Shown: positions 1 through 5,978 of the stretch, in pieces
How the letters are laid out: each line of letters starts with the position of its first letter
Numbering within the stretch: position 1 is the first letter of the stretch
Source: Bryobacterales bacterium
Lineage (GTDB): Bacteria; Acidobacteriota; Terriglobia; Bryobacterales; Bryobacteraceae
Direction: 5' to 3'
DNA length: 6,396 nt
NCBI GenBank assembly: GCA_025462985.1
Contig: JAOAPP010000603.1
Coordinates: forward strand, 1 to 6,396
Notes under the pieces: generated by a model
Told to the model about the DNA's origin: nothing
The model's input: the letters and a program-made list of their open reading frames with translations, nothing else
Database searches by the model: none
Made by a program: the position numbers and the translations under genes

Positions 1-337
1 TCTATTGCGCCGCCACCGGCTCCCTGCGCGTGCAACTAGATGGCACGGGCGCTACGGTTATCGAGTCGGCGCACCCCGGAACGGAGACGCCGCTGCTCCG
101 AGGCGAGTTCGCCGAGGAAATGAACCGGCAGAAGGGAATGGACGTGAAGTTACTCGCCAAGCGCGCGATTGCCGGCATTAAGGCTGGTAAATTGGAGATC
201 CGCCCGGGCCTCGCGAACGTGAAGGCGATGAGCAGGATCGCTCCCAACTCATGCTCAATCAAATGGTCAAGATGGGGAAGCCCAAGAAGGTGACCCGGCC
301 GCCAGTCAGACAAACCTGGACTGGCCGCGCGAAATGA
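1..337 (+). pseudogene. 3' remnant of a DltE-like short-chain dehydrogenase, frameshifted
   Basis: The + strand frame starting at position 3 reads as the C-terminal half of an SDR oxidoreductase of the DltE-like type. Recognisable pieces are SLRVQL, then TETPLLRGEFAEEM, KGMD, AIAGIKAGKLEIRPGL and AMSRIAPN. After the codon for N (about 246-248) the family pattern continues only in another frame, as MLNQMVKMGKPKK (from 251), and reaches a TGA at 335-337. The join is explained by one missing base: the expected 'aacttcatg' is 'aactcatg'. At the window edge the protein begins YCAATGSLRVQL. In this family the catalytic tyrosine is followed by YxxxK and about eight more residues before the SLR helix, so these, including the catalytic lysine, appear deleted. 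The 5' part lies outside the window. A sequencing error could explain the frameshift alone, but not the missing lysine segment. The decayed SDR gene next door supports true gene decay. Confidence 0.75.
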
Positions 338-369
338 AGTTGCGGACTTGCATAGATGTAGGGATTCGT

Positions 370-376
370 GGAGGAA
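370..376 (+). promoter_or_regulatory. Orphan Shine-Dalgarno of the second SDR pseudogene
   Basis: The sequence GGAGGAA is a near-consensus Shine-Dalgarno site. It lies 5 nt before an ATC codon (382-384), which sits where the SDR family's initiator is expected (ATC GCA CAA CGA ACT TGG, read as xAQRTWFIT). I infer that the original ATG mutated to ATC while the ribosome-binding site survived. This site fixes the likely start of the decayed gene. Confidence 0.5.
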
Positions 377-381
377 CGGAC

Positions 382-934
382 ATCGCACAACGAACTTGGT
401 TTATCACAGCGCGGCGATCGGATTGCCGGTACAGCGCGCAAACTTGAGCACCTCGACAATTTCAATGCTCAGTACAGCGACAGGCTCTGGATCAGGTCGC
501 TCGTCCTCACCGGCACGCCAGCCATCCGTGAAGCTGTCAATGCCGCCTTCGCGCACTTCGGACGTATCGACATCGTTATGAGCAATGCCGGTTACGCACT
601 CTTCGGAGCTGCCGAGGAGGTTACGCACGACCGGAAGCGCCCGGACAAGCATTTTCGAGCCGAACAGGGCAATTCTCGGCGTGGCTATGCCGGAGTATGC
701 AAACACACAGGCAGGACGCATACGCGAGACGATTAAGGGAGGAGCATACATCCCGCCCGGCGATCCAGCCAAGATGGTTCGAGCGATGATCGATTCAGTG
801 GATCAGGTCGAAGCCTCCAAGCGTCTCGCCTTGGGCAGCGACGCTTACTCACTCATTCGAAGGCGCTCAGAGACCGTCTGGCAGCCCTCGAGGCGCAGAT
901 GAGCATCGCGCTCTCAACGGATGCTACAGGCTGA
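382..934 (+). pseudogene. Decayed classical SDR oxidoreductase with deletions and several frame changes
   Basis: Pieces of one classical SDR appear in order, in three different frames. AQRTWFIT (385-408) is the first beta strand, but the following glycine-rich TGxxxGxG NAD(P)-binding loop is absent. RGDRIAGTARKLEHL through GRIDIVMSNAGYALFGAAEEVT (410-625) carries the NAG motif. PEYANTQAGRIRETI, PPGDPAKMVRAMIDSVDQ and KRLALGSDAYSLIR (about 690-860) are the C-terminal half. ALRDRLAALEAQMSIALSTDATG (863-931) then ends at TGA 932-934. About 55 bases (626-680) stand where roughly 100 residues, including the Ser-Tyr-Lys catalytic centre, should be. The start codon is ATC. The usual LDVTDT segment reads LVLTGT, so its conserved Asp is changed. 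With cofactor loop, active site and start codon all damaged, no functional enzyme can come from it. It follows the first SDR remnant by 44 bp on the same strand, so the two probably once formed a unit. Confidence 0.82.
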
Positions 935-974
935 GATCAGCAGCGACAAGAAATACAGGTTACCGAGGCTGAGC

Positions 975-1193
975 CTAGCGCTTGGGCCCTTGCACCGGAT
1001 CTGTTCCACCGATTCCACCGGGCTCCAGGTTGTCCTGATCCTCCGGTTCCAGCGGTGTTGCGGGAACTTCGTTGCCGCTAACCCCAGTACCACTTGGACT
1101 TCCGCCAGCCGTGATATCGCCGATATCGTCCAAATTCAACCGTCTCGGATCGCCTGCCAAGCCGCCTCGCTGTCCTTCTCTATTCGTGCTCAT
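975..1193 (-). CDS. 72-residue low-complexity protein, translationally coupled to BON gene
   Basis: I do not recognise a named family for this small ORF. It starts with ATG at 1193, and that ATG overlaps the TGA stop of the upstream BON gene in an ATGA arrangement. Such overlaps usually mean translational coupling, and this is the best evidence that the ORF is real. The product begins MSTNREGQRGGLAGDPRRL. It is rich in Gly, Pro, Asp and Glu, with segments such as LDDIGDITAGGSPSGTG and PLEPEDQDNLEPGG. It has no hydrophobic segment, no signal peptide and no cysteine. It is acidic in its second half and probably intrinsically disordered. The stop is TAG at 975-977. No function can be assigned from sequence. 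The context suggests a cytoplasmic, stress-related accessory of the BON protein. It is not an obvious KGG-repeat (YciG) protein. Confidence 0.68.
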   Translation of the reverse strand: MSTNREGQRGGLAGDPRRLNLDDIGDITAGGSPSGTGVSGNEVPATPLEPEDQDNLEPGGIGGTDPVQGPKR

Positions 1194-1750
1194 AATCGTC
1201 CGTCACCGCTCCCGAGCGCAATTTGAAGCTCATTTTCCACGTCACCCACGCCATTTACCTCAAACGCAACATTCTCTGCCAGCGTCCGCATTTCCGAAGT
1301 CGTCGCCACCTGACCCGTAAGCCTCACCCGGCCGTCGTGGACCTGGACTTCCATTTCCCGTGCGTCTATTGCTCCATGGTCCGAAAGGTGCTCGCAAACG
1401 TGCTCCAAGATGCTGTCATCCGAGCGCCTGTAATTGCGGGGACCGTAGCCGTAATAGGGGCCCGAATGCCGGATGTCGTCGGTAGTTCTCATCTCGGGGT
1501 TCTCCCCCGGCGGAGTGTTTCCAGGTTCAGTCCCGAGCTTGCCGGTTCCGGCCGCGTTCCCCACCCATCGGCCGTAATCTCCAAGACGTCGCTGGTGCGC
1601 GACCTCGTTGTCGCGCTCCTCCTGCTCGGCAGAGCCCTGCAGCAAGACGCCGCCACGCTCGTCTGGTTGCTGCCTCGTTTCTTCCATGGGCGCGTCAGAA
1701 GCCTCCGGCCGCTGGTAGGGATGTTCATTCGGATGATGCTCGTGTGCCAC
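1190..1750 (-). CDS. Cytoplasmic BON-domain protein with long disordered N-terminus
   Basis: This 186-residue protein has one BON domain at about residues 110-178, running from SDDSILEHVCEHLSDHG through MEVQVHDGRVRLTGQV to GVGDVENELQI. It shows the usual alpha-beta pattern, with the conserved Gly before the second strand and the VxxVxNxL-type ending. The domain is preceded by YGYGPRNYRRSD (about 100-111), a segment I know from many stress-linked BON proteins. Residues 1-100 are hydrophilic, rich in Glu, Gln, Arg, His, Gly and Pro, and start with the His-rich MAHEHHPNEHP. BON domains are thought to bind phospholipid or other hydrophobic surfaces, and OsmY is the best-known example. Unlike OsmY, this protein has no signal peptide, so it is probably cytoplasmic. 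The start is GTG with only a weak GGGAA-type ribosome-binding site. The stop overlaps the start of the next gene. The link to osmotic or general stress is inferred. Confidence 0.85.
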   Translation of the reverse strand: MAHEHHPNEHPYQRPEASDAPMEETRQQPDERGGVLLQGSAEQEERDNEVAHQRRLGDYGRWVGNAAGTGKLGTEPGNTPPGENPEMRTTDDIRHSGPYYGYGPRNYRRSDDSILEHVCEHLSDHGAIDAREMEVQVHDGRVRLTGQVATTSEMRTLAENVAFEVNGVGDVENELQIALGSGDGRL

Positions 1751-1772
1751 AACTACGTTCCCGTTCCCGAGT

Positions 1773-1789
1773 CAATGCGAGGCGCATTG
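1773..1789 (-). repeat. Perfect inverted repeat, 7-bp arms, in BON leader
   Basis: The arms CAATGCG and CGCATTG are separated by three bases and can form a tight hairpin. It ends about 22 nt before the GTG start of the BON gene, just upstream of where the ribosome binds. It could be an operator or an mRNA structure affecting translation, but chance is not excluded. Confidence 0.4.
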
Positions 1790-1865
1790 CACGCATGCAC
1801 CGCCCCTGTCAAGGGGACCATCCCCGCCTGTCGTATGTTTCCGAATAAGCCGTTAGTAGTTCTGC

Positions 1866-1885
1866 AGACGGCTGCCGGCCGGTCT
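1866..1885 (-). terminator. Possible weak terminator hairpin after DUF892 gene
   Basis: On the - strand, AGACCGGC and GCCGTCT can pair as a 7-bp GC-rich stem with one bulged C and a 5-nt loop. The hairpin starts 13 nt after the TAA stop of the DUF892 gene. No run of U follows, so it does not meet the usual rule for an intrinsic terminator. It may only protect the 3' end. Confidence 0.22.
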
Positions 1886-1898
1886 TATACCCAACTGT

Positions 1899-2405
1899 TT
1901 ATTGCGGAATTGTGGGGTCAGTCTGCGCCGCCTGCTTGTGTATAGGCAGCGCCACATCGGTCAGGCGTTTATCAGCCGCTTCCTCTTCATTAAGAGTGAC
2001 TTGCAGAAGTTTCGCAGCCTCATCCATCCCCGCGGTGCGAGCCATTGCGCGCGCAGTGCCATAACAGGCCATCTCGTAGTGCTCCATCTTCTGCGCGGCA
2101 GCAATCAGCGCAAGATCTCGGAGCACCGGATCCTGGGCTTGCTCACTCTTCTTATGCGCCTCGGAAACAAGTCCGTGCACGCCGGGAGTCACTTGCCCGT
2201 TCCCGCCGGGCGTCTCGCCGATCATCTCCAATATCTGCCGCAGCCGCATTGTCTGCCGCTGTGTTTCGGTCGCGTGATCCTGCAGTGCTGTCCGAAGCGC
2301 CTCATTCGTTGCCGCGGAGGCTAGCTGAGGAAGTTCACTTTCTTGCGCCATTTCGGACTGGTAAAGATCCTGCAGATCTTTGATCATCATTTCCTGGTAG
2401 TTCAC
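1899..2405 (-). CDS. DUF892 ferritin-like protein (YciE/YciF family)
   Basis: From the GTG at 2405 the product is 168 residues, close to the usual size of the DUF892 family. These are four-helix, ferritin-like proteins related to E. coli YciE and YciF, which are linked to stress and biofilm conditions. Family marks in order are the DLQDLYQSE opening helix (E18), HATETQRQ (H44, E47), a helix with QKMEHYEMACYGTARAMA (E108, H109, E111), and the last helix LLQVTLNEEEAADKRL (E140-E142, D145). These acidic and histidine residues are the likely di-metal ligands, by analogy with the family. There is no signal peptide. I prefer the GTG start because AAAGGA lies about 10 nt upstream and the family normally begins just before this helix. 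An in-frame ATG at 2483 would add 26 residues unlike the family. The BON gene follows, so the two probably form a stress-response pair. Confidence 0.88.
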   Translation of the reverse strand: MNYQEMMIKDLQDLYQSEMAQESELPQLASAATNEALRTALQDHATETQRQTMRLRQILEMIGETPGGNGQVTPGVHGLVSEAHKKSEQAQDPVLRDLALIAAAQKMEHYEMACYGTARAMARTAGMDEAAKLLQVTLNEEEAADKRLTDVALPIHKQAAQTDPTIPQ

Positions 2406-2525
2406 AGTTGCCGGTTCCTTTGTCTTCGATCGAAGGTCGCGTGTTGGACGCGGAACATGGAGCGCCTGATACTCGCAGGCCATGATCTTTCAGGCAAGTA
2501 TTTCTGCTGGAATCCCTGGCCTAAA
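2406..2525 (-). promoter_or_regulatory. Gap between gamma-lyase and DUF892 genes, probable DUF892 promoter region
   Basis: This 120-bp spacer separates the transsulfuration operon from the DUF892 gene. It contains a Shine-Dalgarno-like AAAGGA (- strand, about 2416-2421) and a perfect 12-bp palindrome (2424-2435) just upstream of it. A very weak promoter-like pair on the - strand (TTGCCT followed by TATCAG) has about 20 bp spacing, which is too long to trust. No intrinsic terminator with a U-run is visible after the gamma-lyase stop; only a 5-bp CTGGC/GCCAG pairing with a 12-nt loop is seen. Confidence 0.3.
2424..2435. repeat. Perfect 12-bp palindrome CTTCGATCGAAG
   Basis: The 12 bases are identical on both strands. 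The site lies about 19 bp upstream of the DUF892 start, where a dimeric regulator bound to it could block transcription or initiation. The flanking bases do not extend the symmetry. It is a candidate operator only, because a 12-bp palindrome can arise by chance. Confidence 0.35.
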
Positions 2526-3674
2526 CTAACCAGCCAGTGCGTTATCGAGGTCCTGCTTGAGATCCTCGAAATCTTCCACCCCAATCGAAATACGAATCAG
2601 CGAGTCCAGCACCCCAAGCGACAAACGGGTCGCGGCGGGAATCGATGCATGGGTCATGATAGCCGGATGCTCGATAAGGCTTTCCACCCCGCCAAGACTC
2701 TCGGCCAGCGCGAAAATCTCACATCTCTCCAGCACTCTTTTGGCATAGTCCAGATCGCCTTTCAAGATGACCGACAGCATTCCTCCGAACGCGGCCATCT
2801 GGCGCGCTGCAATCGGGTGTCCTGGGTGCGATTGCAGCCCTGGATACAACACTCGCTCCACCGAAGGGTGCCCGGACAACCACTCGGCCATCCGCATCCC
2901 GTTTGAGCTATGACGCTCCATCCGCAGGTGCAGAGTTTTCAGACCACGCAGAGCGAGAAACGAATCGAACGGGCCCGCAATCGCACCGACAGAGTTTTGC
3001 AGGAACCCGAGCCGCTCAGCCAGTTCTTGTGTCGCAACAACCGCGATGCCACCCACCAGGTCCGAATGTCCGCCGATGTACTTCGTGGCGGAGTGAACAA
3101 CGAGGTGAAAGCCGAAATCAATTGGGCGCTGGAGAGCCGGGCTGGCGAAGGTATTGTCGGCCAGCGCCATCAGCCCCAACTCCTTGGCGAGCGACCCCAC
3201 TGCCTGAAGGTCGATGATCTTCATCAGGGGGTTCGACGGGGTCTCTACCCAGATCATCTTCGTGTTCGGGCGAACGGCCTGTCTGATCGCCTCGGCATTC
3301 GACATGTCTATGAAGCTGAACTCGAGTGCCGCGGAGCGTCTCCGAACGCGCTCGAAAAGCCGGAATGTTCCGCCATAGAGGTCGTCGCTGGCGATGACGT
3401 GATCGCCGGTATCCAGCAACTCGAGAATGGTAGACATCGCCGCAAGCCCCGAAGCGAAGGCAAACCCTGCCACGCCACCTTCAAGGTCGGCCACGCAGCG
3501 TTCGTAAGCGAATCGAGTCGGGTTTTGCGACCGCGAGTACTCGAAGCCCTTGTGCACTCCGGGACTCTCCTGTACATACGTTGAAGTCGCATAGATCGGC
3601 GTCATGATGGCGCCCGTCGAAGGGTCGGGAGTCTGTCCCGCGTGGATGGCACGCGTGCCAAATCGATGTTTCAT
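2526..3674 (-). CDS. Cystathionine gamma-lyase / gamma-synthase family PLP enzyme
   Basis: This complete 382-residue protein belongs to the Cys/Met-metabolism PLP family (fold type I). It has the family's EYSRSQNPTR segment (Y46, R48; contacts the PLP phosphate of the partner subunit), FASGLAAM (G76, M80), DDLYGGT (Y100, stacks on PLP), LADNTFASP (D173, pairs with the PLP nitrogen), VVHSATKYIGGHSD (K198, the Schiff-base lysine), SLGGVESL (326-333, with E331 as in gamma-lyases and gamma-synthases), and LIRISIGVED (R361, binds the substrate carboxylate). Glu in GGVES argues against a beta-lyase (MetC), where the motif is usually GGYES. It starts with ATG 8 bp after the stop of the cystathionine beta-synthase gene. 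This pairing makes gamma-lyase (cystathionine to cysteine, 2-oxobutyrate and ammonia) the best call. Gamma-synthase (MetB) or methionine gamma-lyase cannot be excluded by sequence alone. It is cytoplasmic and probably a tetramer. Confidence 0.92.
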   Translation of the reverse strand: MKHRFGTRAIHAGQTPDPSTGAIMTPIYATSTYVQESPGVHKGFEYSRSQNPTRFAYERCVADLEGGVAGFAFASGLAAMSTILELLDTGDHVIASDDLYGGTFRLFERVRRRSAALEFSFIDMSNAEAIRQAVRPNTKMIWVETPSNPLMKIIDLQAVGSLAKELGLMALADNTFASPALQRPIDFGFHLVVHSATKYIGGHSDLVGGIAVVATQELAERLGFLQNSVGAIAGPFDSFLALRGLKTLHLRMERHSSNGMRMAEWLSGHPSVERVLYPGLQSHPGHPIAARQMAAFGGMLSVILKGDLDYAKRVLERCEIFALAESLGGVESLIEHPAIMTHASIPAATRLSLGVLDSLIRISIGVEDFEDLKQDLDNALAG

Positions 3675-3682
3675 GAAGTCTC

Positions 3683-5059
3683 TTATTGCAGTCTGCGTCT
3701 CAGGTAGCTGAGAAGGTCGGACCGCGCAATGAGCCCGAGAAACGCATCGCCTTCCGTCACCAACGCCACGTAGCCGCGATCGAGAATGTTATACACCGCT
3801 TCGATGCTCGAATCTGCGGATACCGTTTCGAGGCGGCTCGTCATCGCGTCCCGAACCGGTGAGTGAAATCGGTTAGCGTCTCCATGTACTGCCACCAGCA
3901 GGTCCGACTCGTCCAGCACGCCAACACAGCACTTCTGTTCAATGACCGGAACCTGCGAAACGTCCGCCATACGCATACGCTGAAAGGCCGTCAGGAGCGT
4001 ATCGTCAGGACTCACCGTGATCACGGCGCCTTCCTCGTAGCGGCGCGAAATTAGTTCTCGCAGCGTTCCCGTAGGAGGGCGCTCCAGGTAGCCTTGGTCG
4101 AGCATCCAGTAATCGTTGTACATCTTGGAAAGGTACTTGGCCCCGGTATCGCAGACCAGGCTCACCACCCGTTTCGGGCTGGTCTGTTCACGGCAGTACC
4201 GCAGCGCTGCCGCCAGCAGTGTTCCTGATGAAGGCCCTCCGAAGATCCCCGTTCGCTTCAGGAGTTCGCGGCCCGTTTCGAAGCTCTCCTTGTCAGAGAT
4301 TGTGTAGGCCGCCCGAACGCGCGATACATCGGCGATCGACGGCATACAACTTCCCCCGATTCCTTCCACGGAATAACTGCCGGAGGGAACCTCTTTTCCG
4401 GTTCGCACCAGTTCCGCCAGCGATGACCCCGCCGGATCGCCGAGCACCATCTCCGAGTTGGGTTGCACTTTTTCGAAAAACCGGCTCAGGCCTGTCAATG
4501 TGCCGCCGGAACCGATACCGCACACCACAGCGTCCAGATGATGCTCCATCTGGTCCCAAAGCTCCGGGCCGGTGGACGTCTCGTGGGCGAGCGGGTTTGC
4601 AGGATTCCCAAACTGGTTGATGTGATAACCCCCGGTCTCCTTCGCGATGTTGGCTGCCATGTCCTGGTAGTACAGCGGGTGTCCCGGGCTCACATCGGAC
4701 CGTGTTAATCGGATCGCCGCGCCGAGCGCCTTCGCATGCGCGATCTTCTCAGGCGACATCTTATCGGGGATCACCAGAATCAGCCGATAGCCCTTGATAG
4801 CGGCAACCAAAGCGAGGCCGACTCCCGTGTTGCCGGCCGTTGCTTCGACGATCGTATCGCCCGGTTTGAGATGCCCTCCGCTCTCCGCCGCTTCGATCAT
4901 AGAAACAGCCATGCGGTCCTTGATCGATCCGCCCGGGTTCTGTGACTCAAGCTTGAGAAACAGCTCGCAGGGCCCGGTATCGAAACCCGTCAAGCGTACC
5001 AGCGGAGTATTGCCGATCAGGTGAAGCGTGGGTGCTACAGCGGTGGGTGTTGGCTGCAT
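3683..5059 (-). CDS. Cystathionine beta-synthase with C-terminal CBS-domain pair
   Basis: This PLP enzyme joins homocysteine and serine into cystathionine. Counting 458 residues from ATG 5059, the fold-type-II catalytic domain shows HLIGNTPLVRL near the start, NPGGSIKDRMA with PLP lysine K47, TAGNTG (74-79), GIGSGGT (181-187, phosphate loop), GGPSSGT (274-280) and VCDTGAKYLSKMYND. The last two segments are typical of cystathionine beta-synthase rather than cysteine synthase. Residues about 345-395 and 403-457 form two CBS motifs (VITVSPDDTLLTAFQRM..., LETVSADSSIEAVYNIL...), which bind adenosyl ligands in related proteins. Animal-type heme ligands are absent. GTG at 5074 would add five residues. 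I prefer the ATG because AAGGTG lies 12 nt upstream, but both are possible. The gamma-lyase gene follows after 8 bp, so the pair forms a reverse transsulfuration operon. Confidence 0.93.
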   Translation of the reverse strand: MQPTPTAVAPTLHLIGNTPLVRLTGFDTGPCELFLKLESQNPGGSIKDRMAVSMIEAAESGGHLKPGDTIVEATAGNTGVGLALVAAIKGYRLILVIPDKMSPEKIAHAKALGAAIRLTRSDVSPGHPLYYQDMAANIAKETGGYHINQFGNPANPLAHETSTGPELWDQMEHHLDAVVCGIGSGGTLTGLSRFFEKVQPNSEMVLGDPAGSSLAELVRTGKEVPSGSYSVEGIGGSCMPSIADVSRVRAAYTISDKESFETGRELLKRTGIFGGPSSGTLLAAALRYCREQTSPKRVVSLVCDTGAKYLSKMYNDYWMLDQGYLERPPTGTLRELISRRYEEGAVITVSPDDTLLTAFQRMRMADVSQVPVIEQKCCVGVLDESDLLVAVHGDANRFHSPVRDAMTSRLETVSADSSIEAVYNILDRGYVALVTEGDAFLGLIARSDLLSYLRRRLQ

Positions 5060-5087
5060 GGAGCGCTGGTGCACCTTGATGGTACAC

Positions 5088-5930
5088 TCAGGCGCTTATG
5101 TTCTTGTACGCCACCAGACACCGGTCTGCGGTCTCTAATTCGGGATAGTCGCTGCCTTCCTGCTCAATCAAAAAGAACTCTGCTCCTCCCACGTTCCGCG
5201 CAGCGGCGAGAATCGGCTTCCACTTCGCGGATCCTTCTCCGAACAGGACCCGATATCCCTTTTGTGCCGACCAGTCCTTCAGGTGAAGTGAGCGGATCCG
5301 GCCCGGATTTTTTTCGATCCAGGCGACCGGATCGTTTCCGGTTTCGAGACACGTGCCCACATCGAGCTGCAGCATCACGCCCTTCGAAGTCCCCGTGGCG
5401 AGCAGATCGATTGGGCGCTGGCCGTCTACCGGTTTCCACTCCAGATCGTGATTGTGATACCCCGCATGCAGGCCCGAGCTTTGCATCTTGCTGTCTGCCT
5501 GGTTCAATGTCTCGACAACTCCTTTCCAGCCATCGATTCCACTCACGTTCCCCGGGTGCGCCAGCACCACGTATTTAGCGCCCAGAATCTGGTTCAGCTC
5601 TATCGCTTTCGTCAGACCGGCCGATGAGAAAGATGCGGAGCCGTTATGAGTCGAATAGCACCGAATGCCCAGACCGTCGAGTTCTTTCCGGACCTCCTTG
5701 GCGTATTCGGGAGTCCACTCGAAGTATGGCGAGAAGAATTCAACGCACTCGTAACCCATCTTTGCGACGGCTTGCAGCGTTGCCTTCTGATCTTTTTTCA
5801 ATTCGCCCCTTACCGAGAAGAGTTCGAGCCCGATCGGGATATGCTTCGCTCCCGTCTCGGCGAAGGCAAGCGGAATCGCGGCAAGACTGCCTAGGAGAGC
5901 TCGACGGGAAAGAGTGTGCAATTGCGGCAT
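5088..5930 (-). CDS. Tat-exported sugar phosphate isomerase/epimerase-like TIM-barrel protein
   Basis: This 280-residue protein belongs to the xylose-isomerase-like TIM-barrel (AP endonuclease family 2) superfamily. The N-terminus LSRRALLGSLAAIPLAFAETGA fits a Tat signal: twin arginine at 9-10, a hydrophobic stretch, and cleavage near residue 24. Family segments are IGLELFSVRGEL (33-44), MGYECVEFF (58-66), GLGIRCYSTH (87-95), AGYHNHDLEW (156-165), LQLDVGTC (187-194), RSLHLKDW (213-220) and FLIEQEGS (253-260). H159/H161, D190, H216 and E256 or E258 are the probable metal ligands by analogy with the superfamily. Similar proteins are numerous in Acidobacteria and Planctomycetes and are often annotated only as isomerase/epimerase; the substrate cannot be read from the sequence. 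ATG 5930 has no clear ribosome-binding site. The stop lies 13-28 bp before the cystathionine beta-synthase gene, so co-transcription is likely although a functional link is not evident. Confidence 0.87.
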   Translation of the reverse strand: MPQLHTLSRRALLGSLAAIPLAFAETGAKHIPIGLELFSVRGELKKDQKATLQAVAKMGYECVEFFSPYFEWTPEYAKEVRKELDGLGIRCYSTHNGSASFSSAGLTKAIELNQILGAKYVVLAHPGNVSGIDGWKGVVETLNQADSKMQSSGLHAGYHNHDLEWKPVDGQRPIDLLATGTSKGVMLQLDVGTCLETGNDPVAWIEKNPGRIRSLHLKDWSAQKGYRVLFGEGSAKWKPILAAARNVGGAEFFLIEQEGSDYPELETADRCLVAYKNISA

Positions 5931-5978
5931 TTGACAGCCACAGCATATCGAAGTGCGAATGCCAAAATGGATCCAGAG
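5931..5978. promoter_or_regulatory. Very short divergent intergenic region
   Basis: Only 36 bp (to ATG 5967) or 48 bp (to ATG 5979) separate two genes transcribed away from each other. On the + strand a perfect TTGACA -35 hexamer begins at 5931, but the bases 17-18 bp later (GCGAAT at 5955-5960) match the -10 box poorly. No clear - strand promoter is seen. At least one promoter must overlap its neighbour's coding region, or a transcript must start almost at the start codon. There is no room for a riboswitch. Confidence 0.35.

Larger units (their letters stand above)
1751..1898 (-). promoter_or_regulatory. Gap between DUF892 and BON genes with hairpins and weak promoter-like boxes
   Basis: This 148-bp spacer probably holds the 3' end of the DUF892 transcript and the leader of the BON gene. 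Read on the - strand it contains a TATAAG box (1884-1889) just after the DUF892 stop, with no convincing -35 partner. It also has an imperfect hairpin (1866-1885), a consensus-like TTGACA (1807-1812) lying inside a CCCCT/AGGGG hairpin (1803-1816), and a perfect 7-bp hairpin (1773-1789) close to the GTG start. I see no good -10 box at the right distance from TTGACA, so an exact promoter cannot be called. Confidence 0.3.

Noticed and set aside
2..388. A 128-codon - strand open frame across the first SDR remnant
   Set aside because: The + strand clearly carries SDR sequence. The - strand product resembles nothing and is a shadow.
975..1193. Idea that the 72-residue protein is YciG, completing a yciGFE-like set with DUF892
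   Set aside because: YciG proteins have repeated KGG motifs. This sequence has only one RGG-type segment and a different acidic, Pro-rich tail.
1223..1945. A 240-codon + strand open frame opposite the BON gene
   Set aside because: It lies antisense to the well-supported BON gene and runs into the DUF892 gene. Its translation shows no family features and looks like a GC-driven shadow frame.
2500..2545. Intrinsic terminator after the gamma-lyase gene
   Set aside because: Only a 5-bp CTGGC/GCCAG pairing with a 12-nt loop is seen, with no U-run.
2910..3584. A 224-codon + strand open frame inside the gamma-lyase region
   Set aside because: It is fully antisense to a complete PLP enzyme with all catalytic motifs, and its own translation shows no recognisable domain.
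5021..5578. A 185-codon + strand open frame opposite the TIM-barrel gene
   Set aside because: Its Arg/Ser/Pro-rich translation has no domain and is antisense to conserved TIM-barrel motifs.
5931..5966. SAM or SAH riboswitch controlling the transsulfuration operon
   Set aside because: The spacer upstream of the first operon gene is only 36-48 bp and shows no such fold. The gaps inside the operon are even shorter.
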